NCBI RefSeq assembly: GCF_019710575.1
Contig: NZ_JAHWFK010000036.1
Span: forward strand, 47,539-111,538
Length of the DNA stretch: 64,000 nt
Reading direction: 5' to 3'
Source of the DNA: Paractinoplanes polyasparticus
Lineage (GTDB): Bacteria; Actinomycetota; Actinomycetes; Mycobacteriales; Micromonosporaceae
Position numbers and translations under genes: made by a program. Of the stretch, positions 49,345 to 58,621 are shown one piece after another. The notes beneath the pieces are model-generated. The model saw only the letters and a list, made by a program, of their open reading frames with translations, was not told the DNA's origin and did no database searches. Numbering within the stretch: the stretch's first letter is position 1; the number at the start of each line of letters is the position of its first letter.

Positions 49345-52199
49345 CTCCAGCCCGCGGGAGCGCCGGCAGGGGCGCCCGCGCCGGACGGCAGCGCGGCGCA
49401 GGTTCGCCGGTAGGGCCACGACCCGCCGACGAACGCGTCCCACTCCTCCTGGCTGAGGTTGCGCCCGGCCTGCTCGCAAGCCAGGGCCGCCCAGGACGCC
49501 GGGGCGAGATCCCAGAAGATCAGCGCGTCCGGGACCTTGAAGCAGCACGCCGCCGACACCAGCGTGGTCCCGTCCGGGGTGAACGCGAGCGCGCCCGCCC
49601 CGTCCTGTTTCAGCGGCGTGCCGAGCGGGGTCCGCCGGCTCACGTCCCACAGCACGACGGCGTTGTTGTAGCCCTGAGCGGCCACCGTGCTGCCGTCCGG
49701 GCTCAGAGCGACGGCGGCGACCTGAGAGCTGGGCAGAGTGAGCGGCGCCCCGACCCGGGCCCGGGAGGCGACGTCCCACAGGGCGACGGTGTGGTCCTCG
49801 CTGCCCGAGGCGAGCAGCCGCGAGGCGGCGTCGAAGGCCAGCGCGGTGACAGGTCCGGTGTGGCCGGTCAGCTGCTGCCGTACACGCAGCGGCTCGAGGT
49901 CCCACAGGGTGATGCGCGCGTCGACGCCGGCGGTGGCGATGGTCCGGCCGTCCGGGGCGACGGCGACCGCGGTCACTCCGCACAGCTCGCAGAAGGACGC
50001 GGGCGGCGGCGGGGTGGCTACGGGCGCACCCAGCGGCTGCCCGGTCGCGGCATCCCAGGCCTGCACGCGGCCGTCGGCGTAGCCGGTTATCAGCGTGCGG
50101 CTGTCCGCACCGAAGGCGACCGCTGACACGCCGTACTGGCCGCCGGCGGTCAAGGGGCTGCCCCGGAGCCGGCGGGTGCCGACGTCCCACAGCACAGCCT
50201 GGCCGTCCACGCCGGACGCCGCGATCGTCCGCCCGTCCGGGCTGAAGGCCACGTCGTCGAGCGCCCCCTCGCCGCCCGAGGCGAGCAGCCCGGCTGCCTC
50301 CCGCCGCCGTGCGTCCCAGAGCAGCACCTGGCCCTTGTTCGCGGGCGTGGCCAGCACCGTGCCGTCAGGGCTGAAGGCAGCGTCGCCGAAGCCGTCTCCG
50401 CGCGCGACCGTCTGCCCGAGCCGGGGCGCCTCGCGCAGGTCCACGATCACGGAAGCGGCACTGAACGTGCCGATGGCCAGGCCGCGGCCGTCCGGACGGT
50501 AGGCCAGCGTGGCTATCTCCCCGTTGTCGCTCGACATGACGTCCGTGCTGGTGCGGGCGGCCAGGTCCCAGACCGTGACCGTCAACGTGTCGACAGCGGC
50601 GAGCTGCCGGCCGTCGGGACGGAAGGCCACCTGGGCCACGGCGCGGGAGCTGACCAGCGGTACGCCGTCCGGTCCGCCGCGCCGCACGTCCCACAGCTGG
50701 ATGCTGCCATCCGTCAGCACCGTCGCGAGGCGGTCCCCGGTCGGGTCGAACGTCACGGTCCGCGGTTTCCCGCCCCAGGGTGCGGTGAGCGTCTGTAACC
50801 GGATGCCGCGGCCGACGTCCCACAGCTCGACCCCGCCCGGCCGGGCCACGGCCAGGGTGCGGTTGTCCGCACTGAAGGCGACACCGGAGATATCGGGCCG
50901 GCCGGCGGGCAGCGCGCGGCCGGCGGCCCTTCGCGCCCAGACATCCCAGATCTCTATCCGCCGCCCGGCGATCCGTGCTGCCCGCGTGCCGTCCGGGCTG
51001 AACGCCTTGACGACACTGTCGAAGGTGTTCCGGGCGATCTCGCTCCCGCCGGCCACGTCGAGGTGGAGCAGCATGCCGTTGCTCAGTGCCACGGCGACGG
51101 TCTTCTTGTCCGCGCTGACCGCGACGGCCTCCGAATTGCCGCCCAGTCGCAGGTCGAAGGTGGCGAGTCGCCGGCCCGTGCGCGGGTCCCAGACCAACAG
51201 GCCCGAGTTGTTCTGCCCGCTGACCAGTACCGAGCCGTCGGGATGCCAGGCCAGCGCGGCCACCGAGTTCTGGCCGGTCGGGTTGTCGGCCACCAGGGCC
51301 CGGGTGGCCGCGGTCCGGTTCTGCACGGCGGCGAGCAGTGCGCTGCGGGCCTCGGCGGTCGGCGACACGTGCATCGCCTGCACGCCCAGCAGCAACGCCC
51401 GTTCCGGGGCCGGCTGCAGGTTGACCGTCGACTCGGCGGCGAGCTGACGCGAAGTGGCCAGCCGCGCCTGCTCCTGCGCGGCGGCCCGCCCGGCCCGGGC
51501 CTGGTCGCGCTGGTCGGCGGCGATGTAAGCGGCGACGCCGGTCACCAGCAGCAGCAGCGTCAGCACGGCTGCGGCGCCGCGGGCCAGCCACAGCGCGCGC
51601 CGGTGCTGGCGGACGTCCTCGCCGATCAGGGCGTCCCGGTCACGCTCGTGCACGGCCGCGGCCAGATCGGCGACCCGCTCCAGGAACAGCGGGTTGTGCA
51701 AAGACACGTCCTCGGATTCGTGGGCCCAGCCCAGATCGACGTGGCGGGGTTCGTCGGGGAACACGCCGTGCAGCGCGGGCGGCACAGCGGTGCTGAGGCG
51801 GCGGTCGAAGTCGCCGGCGGTCGCGTCCCAGGACAGCCCGCCCTCGGTCAGCACCAGCAGCAGGGTCGCCGGGGACCGGTGCTCCAGCCACCAGCGGACC
51901 TCCCGATCGACCCAGGGCGATGCCGCCGCCCGGGGCGACGCCAGCAGGATGAAGTACCGGGAGGAGCTGAGCGCCCGCTCGAGGGATTCCCACAGCGCGG
52001 CCGTGGCCGGCAGGCTGGCGTCGTCGCGGAACACGCGCAGCGCCCGCACCCGATACCAGGGCCGGGCGAAGCGGTGCAGAGCGAGTTGCAGCGCCGGGGC
52101 CAGCCTGCCGTCGGCGGCGTGGCTGTAGGAGATGAAGGCGTCGTACGCCGGTCCGGGCCCCGATCCGGGCGGGTCGGCACGTCGCGCGAGCAGGCTCAT
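49341..52199 (-). CDS. TIR domain-transmembrane-WD40 protein
   Basis: A 952-aa protein. Residues about 18-160 are a TIR domain: AYDAFISYSHAADGRLAP, RVFRDDASLPATAALWESLE and SSSRYFILLASP. ASPWVDREVRWW carries the Glu expected at the NADase active site. One helix (about 205-225, AAAVLTLLLLVTGVAAYIAA) is followed by a coiled coil, then from about 300 to 900 a run of WD40 repeats (for example FSPDGRTIAASGVDGQAVLW), probably two propellers. It may sense by the propeller and act by the TIR domain. ATG 52199 is chosen; an upstream TTG at 52247 is possible. Confidence 0.87.
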   Translation of the reverse strand: MSLLARRADPPGSGPGPAYDAFISYSHAADGRLAPALQLALHRFARPWYRVRALRVFRDDASLPATAALWESLERALSSSRYFILLASPRAAASPWVDREVRWWLEHRSPATLLLVLTEGGLSWDATAGDFDRRLSTAVPPALHGVFPDEPRHVDLGWAHESEDVSLHNPLFLERVADLAAAVHERDRDALIGEDVRQHRRALWLARGAAAVLTLLLLVTGVAAYIAADQRDQARAGRAAAQEQARLATSRQLAAESTVNLQPAPERALLLGVQAMHVSPTAEARSALLAAVQNRTAATRALVADNPTGQNSVAALAWHPDGSVLVSGQNNSGLLVWDPRTGRRLATFDLRLGGNSEAVAVSADKKTVAVALSNGMLLHLDVAGGSEIARNTFDSVVKAFSPDGTRAARIAGRRIEIWDVWARRAAGRALPAGRPDISGVAFSADNRTLAVARPGGVELWDVGRGIRLQTLTAPWGGKPRTVTFDPTGDRLATVLTDGSIQLWDVRRGGPDGVPLVSSRAVAQVAFRPDGRQLAAVDTLTVTVWDLAARTSTDVMSSDNGEIATLAYRPDGRGLAIGTFSAASVIVDLREAPRLGQTVARGDGFGDAAFSPDGTVLATPANKGQVLLWDARRREAAGLLASGGEGALDDVAFSPDGRTIAASGVDGQAVLWDVGTRRLRGSPLTAGGQYGVSAVAFGADSRTLITGYADGRVQAWDAATGQPLGAPVATPPPPASFCELCGVTAVAVAPDGRTIATAGVDARITLWDLEPLRVRQQLTGHTGPVTALAFDAASRLLASGSEDHTVALWDVASRARVGAPLTLPSSQVAAVALSPDGSTVAAQGYNNAVVLWDVSRRTPLGTPLKQDGAGALAFTPDGTTLVSAACCFKVPDALIFWDLAPASWAALACEQAGRNLSQEEWDAFVGGSWPYRRTCAALPSGAGAPAGAPAGWS

Positions 52200-52316
52200 G
52201 GCGTCATCGGTACGCCCGTAGGCCGCCCCCGTGCGCGTTGGATCCAAGATCCGACAGGACGCGCCAAATTCCGGGCTTCAGCGCTCGAACGGTGGCGCCG
52301 ACCCTGCCGGCCGCCC

Positions 52317-52494
52317 GGAGCTGACCTGGCGCCCCCTGGCCGCGGCATTCGGGCTGGCCATCCTGCCGCTGCCGTTCACTCTGCCGTCCCCGCCCATCGT
52401 CTGCGCGTGGCACCAGCGCTACGACACCGACCCGGCACACACCTGGCTCCGCGAGCGGGTCCGGGCCGCGTTCGCCACCGTGCTCACGGGCTGA
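52317..52494 (+). pseudogene. 3' fragment of a LysR family regulator gene
   Basis: The frame ending at TGA 52494 reads LPLPFTLPSPPIVCAWHQRY then DTDPAHTWLRERVRAAF. This is the typical C-terminal end of LysR effector domains (WHxRxDxDPAHxWLR). Nothing of the helix-turn-helix is found upstream, where the TIR gene begins. Only about 60 codons remain. Confidence 0.7.
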
Positions 52495-52499
52495 ATCCG

Positions 52500-53461
52500 G
52501 TTGCGTCGCTGGCCGGGCTGATCGGGCTGGTCGGCTCGCTGCCGCTCGGACATCTGGCCGACCGGATCGGCGGGCAACGGCCTGGGTGATCGGCGCGCTG
52601 ACCGGGGCGGCGGCGTTCGCGGCCTACCCGCAGGCCGGCGGATTCTGGACGTTCCTGCTGGTCATCGCGGCCGAGGCGACGGCCGACACGCTGGCCAACT
52701 CGGGCCGCATGGTCTACACGGCGGCGGCCCTGCCGCGGGAGGACCGCGTCCGCACGATGGCGTTCAACCGGGCGTACCTCAAAGTGGGTTTCACGATCGG
52801 CTCGGGGCTCGGCGCGGCGGCCCTGGCCCTGGATTCGCGGACCGGCCTGCTGGCGCTGGTGCTCGCCAACGCGGCCGGGCTCGTCCTGAACGCCATCTTC
52901 GTGGCGCGGATGCCCGCGGTGGCTCCGCTGCCGGCGACCACCGGCCCGCGGCCCAGCCCCAGGGGTGTGCTGCGCGACCACCCGTACACCGCCCTGGCCG
53001 GCCTGTTCGGCGTGCTGTGGCTCAACGCCACCCTGTTCGGCGAGGTGATCCCGCTGTGGGCGATCACCATGACCGACGCCCCGAAACCGTTGCTGGGGGC
53101 GCTGTTCGCCCTGAACACGGTGATGGCGGTGGCGTTGCAGGTGCGGGCCACGCGCAGCGCCGACAGCATCGAAGGGTCGACCCGGCTGCTGCGATGGGCC
53201 GCGCTGGCCAGCGTGGCCGCCTGCCCCGTGGTAGCGCTGACGAACTCCACCCACGGCTGGTGGACGATCGGCCTGCTGGCCCTGTCGATCGTGCTGGTCA
53301 CCACGACCGAGCTGTGGATGTCGGGCGCCCAGTGGTACCTGCAGACCGAGATCCCCCCGCCCGACCAGCGGGGCGCCTACATGGGCGCCAGCAAGTCGGT
53401 CGGTGGCGTCTCCCGGATGCCTGAGCACTGCAAGCGTCCTACCTCGTTTCGAGCGGGGTGA
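52500..53461 (+). pseudogene. Decayed MFS transporter gene
   Basis: VASLAGLIGLVGSLPLGHLA then DRIGGQRPG is the MFS helix 2-3 loop signature. The frame breaks near 52578, and the next frame continues WVIGALTGAAAFAAYPQAGG through several more helices. The downstream part (GVLRDHPYTALAGLFGVLWL) ends with DQRGAYMGASKSVGGVSRMP and an unrelated tail, so the last helices are lost too. Helix 1, one frame and the C-terminus are missing. It abuts the LysR remnant, suggesting one deletion removed part of an old LysR-MFS pair. Confidence 0.75.
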
Positions 53462-53494
53462 AGACGGCTTGCGCACGCCTGCGAGTATCCAGCG

Positions 53495-54376
53495 GTGCTC
53501 GTTGTCGTTCTGGCCGTTCTGGTGACGGTCGCGCTGGCCGGGCATCGGCTGATCCCGGGCGGCGGCATCATCGAGACGTTTCTGCCGTGGCTGGGGCTGA
53601 GCATTCCGGTGCTGGCCCTGCTCGCTTGGCGGCGGCGACCCGCGGTCACGTTGCCGGCTGTGCTGCTGCCGTTGATCGCCTGGTCCGTCCTGTTCGCTCC
53701 GGCGTTGCTGCCGGCGAACGAGGGTCACGACCTGATCGCCGTGCAGCACAACGCGAGCGACGTGAACCCCGACCCGGCCGGCACAGTCCGTGAGCTGCTT
53801 CGCGTCTCCCCCGACCTGGTAGCGCTCACCGAGGTGCTGCCGTCAACCCTTCCCACGTACGACGCCGCGTTCGGCCCGGCCTACCCGTACCGAGCCGCGT
53901 ACGGCACCGTGGCTCTCTGGTCCCGCCACCCCCTCACCGAGAACAGCCCGCTCGACATCCGCCCCAGCGCCTTCGGCCCCGACTGGAACCGGGGACTGCG
54001 CGCAGTGGCCAAGACTTCGCACGGCGACCTAGCCGTCTATGTCGCGCACCTGCCTTCCGTACGCATGGGTCTGTCGGGTTTCGCGACCGGCCCCCGGGAC
54101 GAAAGCGCCGTAAAGCTGGGCGCGGCCCTGAAGTCCGAGCCGCTCGCGCGGGTGCTCCTGCTGGGCGACCTCAACGCCACCGTCCACGACCGGGGCCTGC
54201 GCCCGATCACCAGCCGGCTCAGCACCGCCCCGGCGTTCGCCTTCAGCTGGCCGGCGAAGGCCCCTGTCGCCCGGATCGACCAGGTTCTCGGCCGCGGCCT
54301 GACCGTGACGGCGCTGTGGTCGCTCCCCCGCACCGGCAGCGACCACCTGCCGATCGCCGCCCGGGTCCGGTTCTAG
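53495..54376 (+). CDS. Membrane endonuclease/exonuclease/phosphatase family protein (VanJ-like)
   Basis: A 293-aa protein with three N-terminal helices (about 1-75) and an EEP phosphatase-nuclease domain outside. The metal and catalytic residues are in IAVQHNASD, VALTEVL, LLGDLNATVHD and GSDHLPIAA. This layout matches VanJ/YafD-type proteins; VanJ of S. coelicolor is known to give teicoplanin resistance, probably by acting on undecaprenyl-linked lipid. It starts at GTG 53495. The DNA just upstream joins a decayed MFS gene. Confidence 0.82.
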   Translation: MLVVVLAVLVTVALAGHRLIPGGGIIETFLPWLGLSIPVLALLAWRRRPAVTLPAVLLPLIAWSVLFAPALLPANEGHDLIAVQHNASDVNPDPAGTVRELLRVSPDLVALTEVLPSTLPTYDAAFGPAYPYRAAYGTVALWSRHPLTENSPLDIRPSAFGPDWNRGLRAVAKTSHGDLAVYVAHLPSVRMGLSGFATGPRDESAVKLGAALKSEPLARVLLLGDLNATVHDRGLRPITSRLSTAPAFAFSWPAKAPVARIDQVLGRGLTVTALWSLPRTGSDHLPIAARVRF

Positions 54377-54451
54377 GAATCCTCACGTCACGTTCGCGGC
54401 AGCCGAATGAGGGCGGCTGAGTTCAGGCGCGTCGTCGGAGGGTGGGCTGTT

Positions 54452-54724
54452 GTGTCAGCGCATGTGGTGGGAAGCCGGTTCGGGCTGGGTGTCGAGGTTC
54501 GGGTGAGTCCGGCCGTCGCCGCGCTGCTGCCCGGGTCGTACGGGCGGATCTGCGACATTCGCTATGACGCGACGCGCGGCGAATTGGAGTACGAGGTCCG
54601 CTTCACGCCGGCCGACCTGGAACGCTTCTACATCCCCGCGGGCGAGGACCGGTTCTGGTACCGCCCGAACCAGCTCGAGTATCACTCCGGCATCACCGGG
54701 TTCGTCGACGATGTGGCGGCCTGA
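54452..54724 (+). CDS. Small protein of unknown function
   Basis: A 90-aa protein starting at GTG 54452 with GGAGGG about nine bases upstream. It has no recognised domain. The sequence is mostly beta-strand-like (GLGVEVRVSPAVAALLPGSY then ELEYEVRFTPADLERFYIPA) and would fit a small beta-barrel or SH3-like fold. It ends 42 bases inside the convergent DUF6807 gene. No paired neighbour suggests a role. Confidence 0.55.
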   Translation: MSAHVVGSRFGLGVEVRVSPAVAALLPGSYGRICDIRYDATRGELEYEVRFTPADLERFYIPAGEDRFWYRPNQLEYHSGITGFVDDVAA

Positions 54725-55446
54725 GCGGCTCCTCCGACGTCCTGAACGAGCACGGTCAACGACCGGCTGAGCGTGTCGCCGGGCGGGAGGACCAACGGCT
54801 TCTCCCAAGCGAGGGCCGCGCAGACACCTACGTAGCCGTCGGTTCGGACGAACCAGCGGTCGTCGCCGGCCAGGCCGCGGAAGGTCAGCGAATAACGGTC
54901 GTCGACGGTCAGGGTCAGTTCGGGGGCGTCGCTGCCGTGTTCGACGCTCGAGACCGCTTTCCCGGCGGGCGGGCAGCGCCAGAAGAGGCCGCCGTAGCCG
55001 GCGCCTCCGGTGCGGCCGTTGGTGGCGGGGCTGCCGATGGTTACCGGCCGGCCCGGGGGCGCAGTCAAGGCGTACCGGAAGGAGAGTTCCCACCCGCCGG
55101 CTGCGGGCGCGGCGGTGATGTGGCGCTGTTCCGTCAGGACCGTGCGGCCGTTGCCGTCACGCCAGCGCAGGCGCTCGGGGGACTCGTGGCGGATGGTGCC
55201 GTGGTCGTCGAGCCAGGTGTAGCCCCGGTCGCGGACGTAGGTGCGGCCGCCCCAGAAGTTCCAGCCGTTGACGTCGGCCAGCGTGACCGAGGCGCCCAGG
55301 TGCCACGGGTGGTCGAAGCAGAGCTCGTCCGTGACGACTGTGCCGCCCAAGGTGCGTACGGGATGCAGATAGGGCCTCGGGGCCAGCCGGATGTCGAGCT
55401 GGGGGTCGGCGACGTAGGTGGCCACCTCGGTGTCGCCTATCTTCAC
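54682..55446 (-). CDS. DUF6807 (PmoA-like) family protein
   Basis: A 254-aa cytoplasmic protein starting at GTG 55446. Segments ELCFDHPWHLGASVTLADVN and NFWGGRTYVRDRGYTW are characteristic of the DUF6807/PmoA family, which is often encoded with Gfo/Idh dehydrogenases and sugar isomerases. HPWH may be a metal or sugar site. It overlaps the isomerase gene by GTGA and is the last gene of a four-gene operon. Its reaction is not known. Confidence 0.75.
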   Translation of the reverse strand: MKIGDTEVATYVADPQLDIRLAPRPYLHPVRTLGGTVVTDELCFDHPWHLGASVTLADVNGWNFWGGRTYVRDRGYTWLDDHGTIRHESPERLRWRDGNGRTVLTEQRHITAAPAAGGWELSFRYALTAPPGRPVTIGSPATNGRTGGAGYGGLFWRCPPAGKAVSSVEHGSDAPELTLTVDDRYSLTFRGLAGDDRWFVRTDGYVGVCAALAWEKPLVLPPGDTLSRSLTVLVQDVGGAAQAATSSTNPVMPE

Positions 55447-56246
55447 GCGACGGCCGCCTCGTAGCCGGCGATCGCTTCGGCCAGGACCTCGGGGCCGGGG
55501 CGCGACCACACCTCTTCGTGGAAGACCTCGACCTCGACGTAGCCGGTGTAGCCGGTTTCGCGGACCGCCCGGGCGAACCGTCTCATGTCGACGGAGCCGG
55601 TGCCGGGGAGGCCACGCCCGAGCAGCACGCCGGACGGGAGCGGAGTGATCCAGTCGGCCAGCTGGAACGACGCCAGGCGGCCCTCGCGGCCGGCGCGGGC
55701 GATGCCGTCCCACACCCTGTCGTCCCACCACAGGTGGTAGGTGTCGATGACCACGCCCACCGCTTCCGGCGGATAGGGGTTGGCCAGTTCCAGCGCCTGG
55801 TCGAGCGTGGCCACCACGCAGCGGTCGGAGCAGAACATCGGGTGCAGCGGTTCGATCGCCAGGCGTACGCCGGCCGCCAGCGCGTCGGGCACCAGCGCGC
55901 CGATCGCGTCGCCGACGTGGCGGCGGGCGCCGTCGATGTCGCGGCTGGTGCCGGGCAGGCCGCCGCTGACGAGCACGAGCGTGTCGGTGCCGAGGGCGGC
56001 GGCCTGGTCGATCGCGCGCCGGTTCTCGTCGTACCAGTGTGCCTCGTGGAAGAAGCCGCCCCGGCACAACGACGAGACCGTCAGGCCGGCGTCGCGGACG
56101 AGGGCGGCCGCCTTCTCCGTTCCGTACTCGGTGACCTCCTCGCGCCAGAGGCCGACCGCTTGGACACCGGCCGCGGCGCAGCCCGCCACCAGGTCGTCGA
56201 GCGGCCAGCGCTTGGTGGTCGCCTGGTTCAGCGAGAAGCCCTTCAT
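55443..56246 (-). CDS. Sugar phosphate isomerase/epimerase (AP endonuclease 2-like TIM barrel)
   Basis: A 267-aa TIM-barrel enzyme starting MKGFSLNQATTKRWPLDDL. Metal-binding residues are expected in AIEPLHPMF (Glu), VGVVIDTYHLWW (Asp, His) and YVEVEVFHEEV (Glu). ATG 56246 overlaps the stop of the DUF993 gene by ATGA. In similar clusters these barrels work on 3-keto or phosphorylated sugars made by a Gfo/Idh enzyme; that role here is inference. Confidence 0.85.
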   Translation of the reverse strand: MKGFSLNQATTKRWPLDDLVAGCAAAGVQAVGLWREEVTEYGTEKAAALVRDAGLTVSSLCRGGFFHEAHWYDENRRAIDQAAALGTDTLVLVSGGLPGTSRDIDGARRHVGDAIGALVPDALAAGVRLAIEPLHPMFCSDRCVVATLDQALELANPYPPEAVGVVIDTYHLWWDDRVWDGIARAGREGRLASFQLADWITPLPSGVLLGRGLPGTGSVDMRRFARAVRETGYTGYVEVEVFHEEVWSRPGPEVLAEAIAGYEAAVA

Positions 56247-57340
56247 GCCAGGCCCACCGTCGTCAGCCACGCGTTGGCGCGGTGCTCGGCCAGCGCGGCG
56301 TCCGGCAGCAGCCCGGCCTCGTCGGCCAATCTCATGAGCGTCAGCAGGTGCTGCGGCGACCGGCCGGACTGGGCGCCGTTCACCATCGTCAGGTGGTCCT
56401 GGTGGCCGGCCAGCCAGTTGAGGAAGACGATGCCGGTCTTGTAGTGGTAGGTCGGCGCGGCGAACAGATGCCGGGCGAGCGGCAGGGTCGGGCCGAGAAT
56501 TGCTTCGTACGCCGTGATGTCGCCCTCATCGAGCGCCCGGAGCGCCGCCGCGGCGGGCGGGGCGATGACCGCCAGCACGCCGAGCAGCGCCTCGGAGTGG
56601 CCCTGGTCGTCGCCCCGGATCAGCGCCGGATAGTTGAAGTCGTCGCCGGTGTACATGCGCACGCCCGCGGGCAGCCGGCGCCGCATCGCGATCTCGTAGT
56701 CCGCGTCGAGCAGCGACAGCTTGATGCCGTCGACCCTGTCCCGGTGCTCCTCGATGATCTCGAGCACGGTCTCGCGCCGCCCCCAGTAGCCGGCCAGCGC
56801 GGGGTCGAACGCCTCGCCCAGCCAGTGCAGCAGCACCGGCTGGTCCGACTGGGACAGCAGTTCGCCGTACACCCGCTTGTAGTCGTCGGCGTCGCGCGCT
56901 GCCGCGGCCAGGTGCCGGCTGCACATGAGCACGGGGGTCGCGCCGGCATCGCGTACGTCGTGCAGCTGTTCCAGGTAGGCCTTGGTGATCTCGTCGATGG
57001 TCGCCGGCCCCGGGGGCAGCTGGTCGGTGGCCACGCCGGCCACGATCGCGCCGCCGACCGACCGGGCCTCGGCCGCGCTGCGCCGGATCAGCTCGCGGGT
57101 GGCCGGGTAGTCGAGCCCGGCGCCGCGCTGGGCGGTGTCCATCGCCTCGGCCACCCCGAAGCCGTACGACCACAGGTGGTGCCGGAACCGCAGCGTGGTC
57201 TCCCAGTCGAGGGCAGCCGGGGCGCCCGGGATGTTCTCGGCGCGCTGGTCGGCCGTGACCGGCGCGGCGGCGTACGCGATGCGGCTCGTGAACGGGCCCT
57301 TCGCCCGGAACTCGGCGCCGTGGCCGCTGAACCGCGTCAT
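56243..57340 (-). CDS. DUF993 family protein (aldolase-like TIM barrel)
   Basis: A 365-aa member of the DUF993 family, which is distantly like dihydrodipicolinate synthases. Conserved pieces are LDWETTLRFRHHLWSYGFGV, VDGIKLSLLDADYEIAMRRR and MYTGDDFNYPALIRGDDQGH. The lysine of DGIKLSLLD may be the Schiff-base residue (inference). It starts one base inside the stop of the Gfo/Idh gene and overlaps the next gene by ATGA. The pairing with a Gfo/Idh and a sugar isomerase implies one catabolic route, perhaps ending in a carbon-carbon cleavage. Confidence 0.82.
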   Translation of the reverse strand: MTRFSGHGAEFRAKGPFTSRIAYAAAPVTADQRAENIPGAPAALDWETTLRFRHHLWSYGFGVAEAMDTAQRGAGLDYPATRELIRRSAAEARSVGGAIVAGVATDQLPPGPATIDEITKAYLEQLHDVRDAGATPVLMCSRHLAAAARDADDYKRVYGELLSQSDQPVLLHWLGEAFDPALAGYWGRRETVLEIIEEHRDRVDGIKLSLLDADYEIAMRRRLPAGVRMYTGDDFNYPALIRGDDQGHSEALLGVLAVIAPPAAAALRALDEGDITAYEAILGPTLPLARHLFAAPTYHYKTGIVFLNWLAGHQDHLTMVNGAQSGRSPQHLLTLMRLADEAGLLPDAALAEHRANAWLTTVGLA

Positions 57341-58488
57341 CGGCCGAGCTCCGGGATCTCGAGGCGCCGGCCCTCGCGCGACGACTGCAGGCCCAGTTCG
57401 GCCACCTGCACGCCGCGCGCGCCCGCCCACAGGTCGCCGGTGTAGGGGCCGTCCTCGGCGACGTAACGCAGGAACTGTTCCCACTGCGCGCGGAAGCCGT
57501 TGACGAAGACCTCGTTGTCGGGCACCTCCTGCCACTGCTCGCGGAAACGCTGTGCGGTCGGCACGTCCGGGTCCCACACCGGTTTCGGCGTGCCCGCGCG
57601 GGGCTGGATGCGGCAGTGGTGCAGGCCGGCCACCGCGCTGCCGTGCGTGCCGTCGACCTGGAACTCGACCAGCTCGTCGCGGTTGACCCGGACCGCCCAG
57701 GACGAGTTGATCTGCGCGATGACCCCGCCGTCCAGCTCGAACAGGCCGTACACCGCGTCGTCGGCGGTAGCCGCGTAGGGCTCGCCGGACTCGTCCCAGC
57801 GGCGGTCGATGTGGGTGACCGAGCGGGCGGTGACCGCGTTGACCGGCCCGAAGATCTGCTCGAGCACGTAGTGCCAGTGCGGGAACATGTCGAGCGTGAT
57901 GCCGCCGCCGTCGGCCGATCGGTAGTTCCACGACGGCCGCTGCGCGCCCTGCCAGTCGCCCTCGAAGACCCAGTAACCGAATTCCCCGCGTACGGAGAGC
58001 ACGCGCCCGAAGAAGCCGCCCCGCACCAGCCGGTGCAGTTTCTGCAGGCCCGGCAGGAAGAGCTTGTCCTGCACCACGCCGTGCTTGATGCCGGCCGCGT
58101 CCGCCTTGCGGGCGAGCTCGACGGCCTCGGCCAGACTCTCGGCCACCGGCTTCTCGGTGTAGAGGTGCTTGCCCGCCTCGATCGCCGCGTGCAACGCCTT
58201 GACGCGGGCCGAGGTGACCTGGGCGTCGAAGTAGATCTGCACGTCGGGACGGGCCAGCGCGCCGGCCAGATCGGTGGTCCAGTCGGTGAGGCCGTGCTGC
58301 TCGGCCAGCGTGCGCAGCTTGGCCTCGCTGCGACCGACCAGCACCGGCTCGGGCCACAGCACAGTTCCGTCGCGCAGCGGCAGGCCGCCGTCGGAGCGGA
58401 TGGCCAGGATCGAGCGGATCAGGTGTTGTCGTAGGCCCATCCGGCCGGTGACGCCGTTGAGGACGATGCCCAGGGGGGTGCGATCCAT
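57337..58488 (-). CDS. Gfo/Idh/MocA family oxidoreductase
   Basis: A 383-aa sugar dehydrogenase-like protein, first gene of a four-gene operon. The N-terminus MDRTPLGIVLNGVTGRMGLR is a Rossmann motif. EKPVAESLAEAVELA carries the family Lys. The C-terminal domain has GGGITLDMFPHWHYVLEQIF, with Asp and His at the catalytic positions. ATG 58488 has GGAGGC about ten bases upstream. A LacI-type palindrome lies 35 bases upstream of the start, shared with the divergent LacI gene. Confidence 0.87.
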   Translation of the reverse strand: MDRTPLGIVLNGVTGRMGLRQHLIRSILAIRSDGGLPLRDGTVLWPEPVLVGRSEAKLRTLAEQHGLTDWTTDLAGALARPDVQIYFDAQVTSARVKALHAAIEAGKHLYTEKPVAESLAEAVELARKADAAGIKHGVVQDKLFLPGLQKLHRLVRGGFFGRVLSVRGEFGYWVFEGDWQGAQRPSWNYRSADGGGITLDMFPHWHYVLEQIFGPVNAVTARSVTHIDRRWDESGEPYAATADDAVYGLFELDGGVIAQINSSWAVRVNRDELVEFQVDGTHGSAVAGLHHCRIQPRAGTPKPVWDPDVPTAQRFREQWQEVPDNEVFVNGFRAQWEQFLRYVAEDGPYTGDLWAGARGVQVAELGLQSSREGRRLEIPELGR

Positions 58489-58522
58489 GTCTTCGTTGCC
58501 TCCGGCCGAGTTGAACACCTTG

Positions 58523-58538
58523 AGGTAAGCGCTTTCCT
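58523..58538. promoter_or_regulatory. LacI-type operator between the sugar operon and its regulator
   Basis: AGGTAAGCGCTTTCCT is a 16-base palindrome with one mismatched pair. Its reverse complement, AGGAAAGCGCTTACCT, differs from the site before the pectinesterase gene (62569-62584) only in the two central bases. It lies in the divergent gap in front of the Gfo/Idh operon and the LacI gene. Confidence 0.75.
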
Positions 58539-58621
58539 GATACCGTACGGGGCGTGCCGCCGGGCGGGCAAGACCGGCGGCGGTATCCTCGGCTTCTTTG
58601 GATCTCGGCGGGGGGGTGCAC

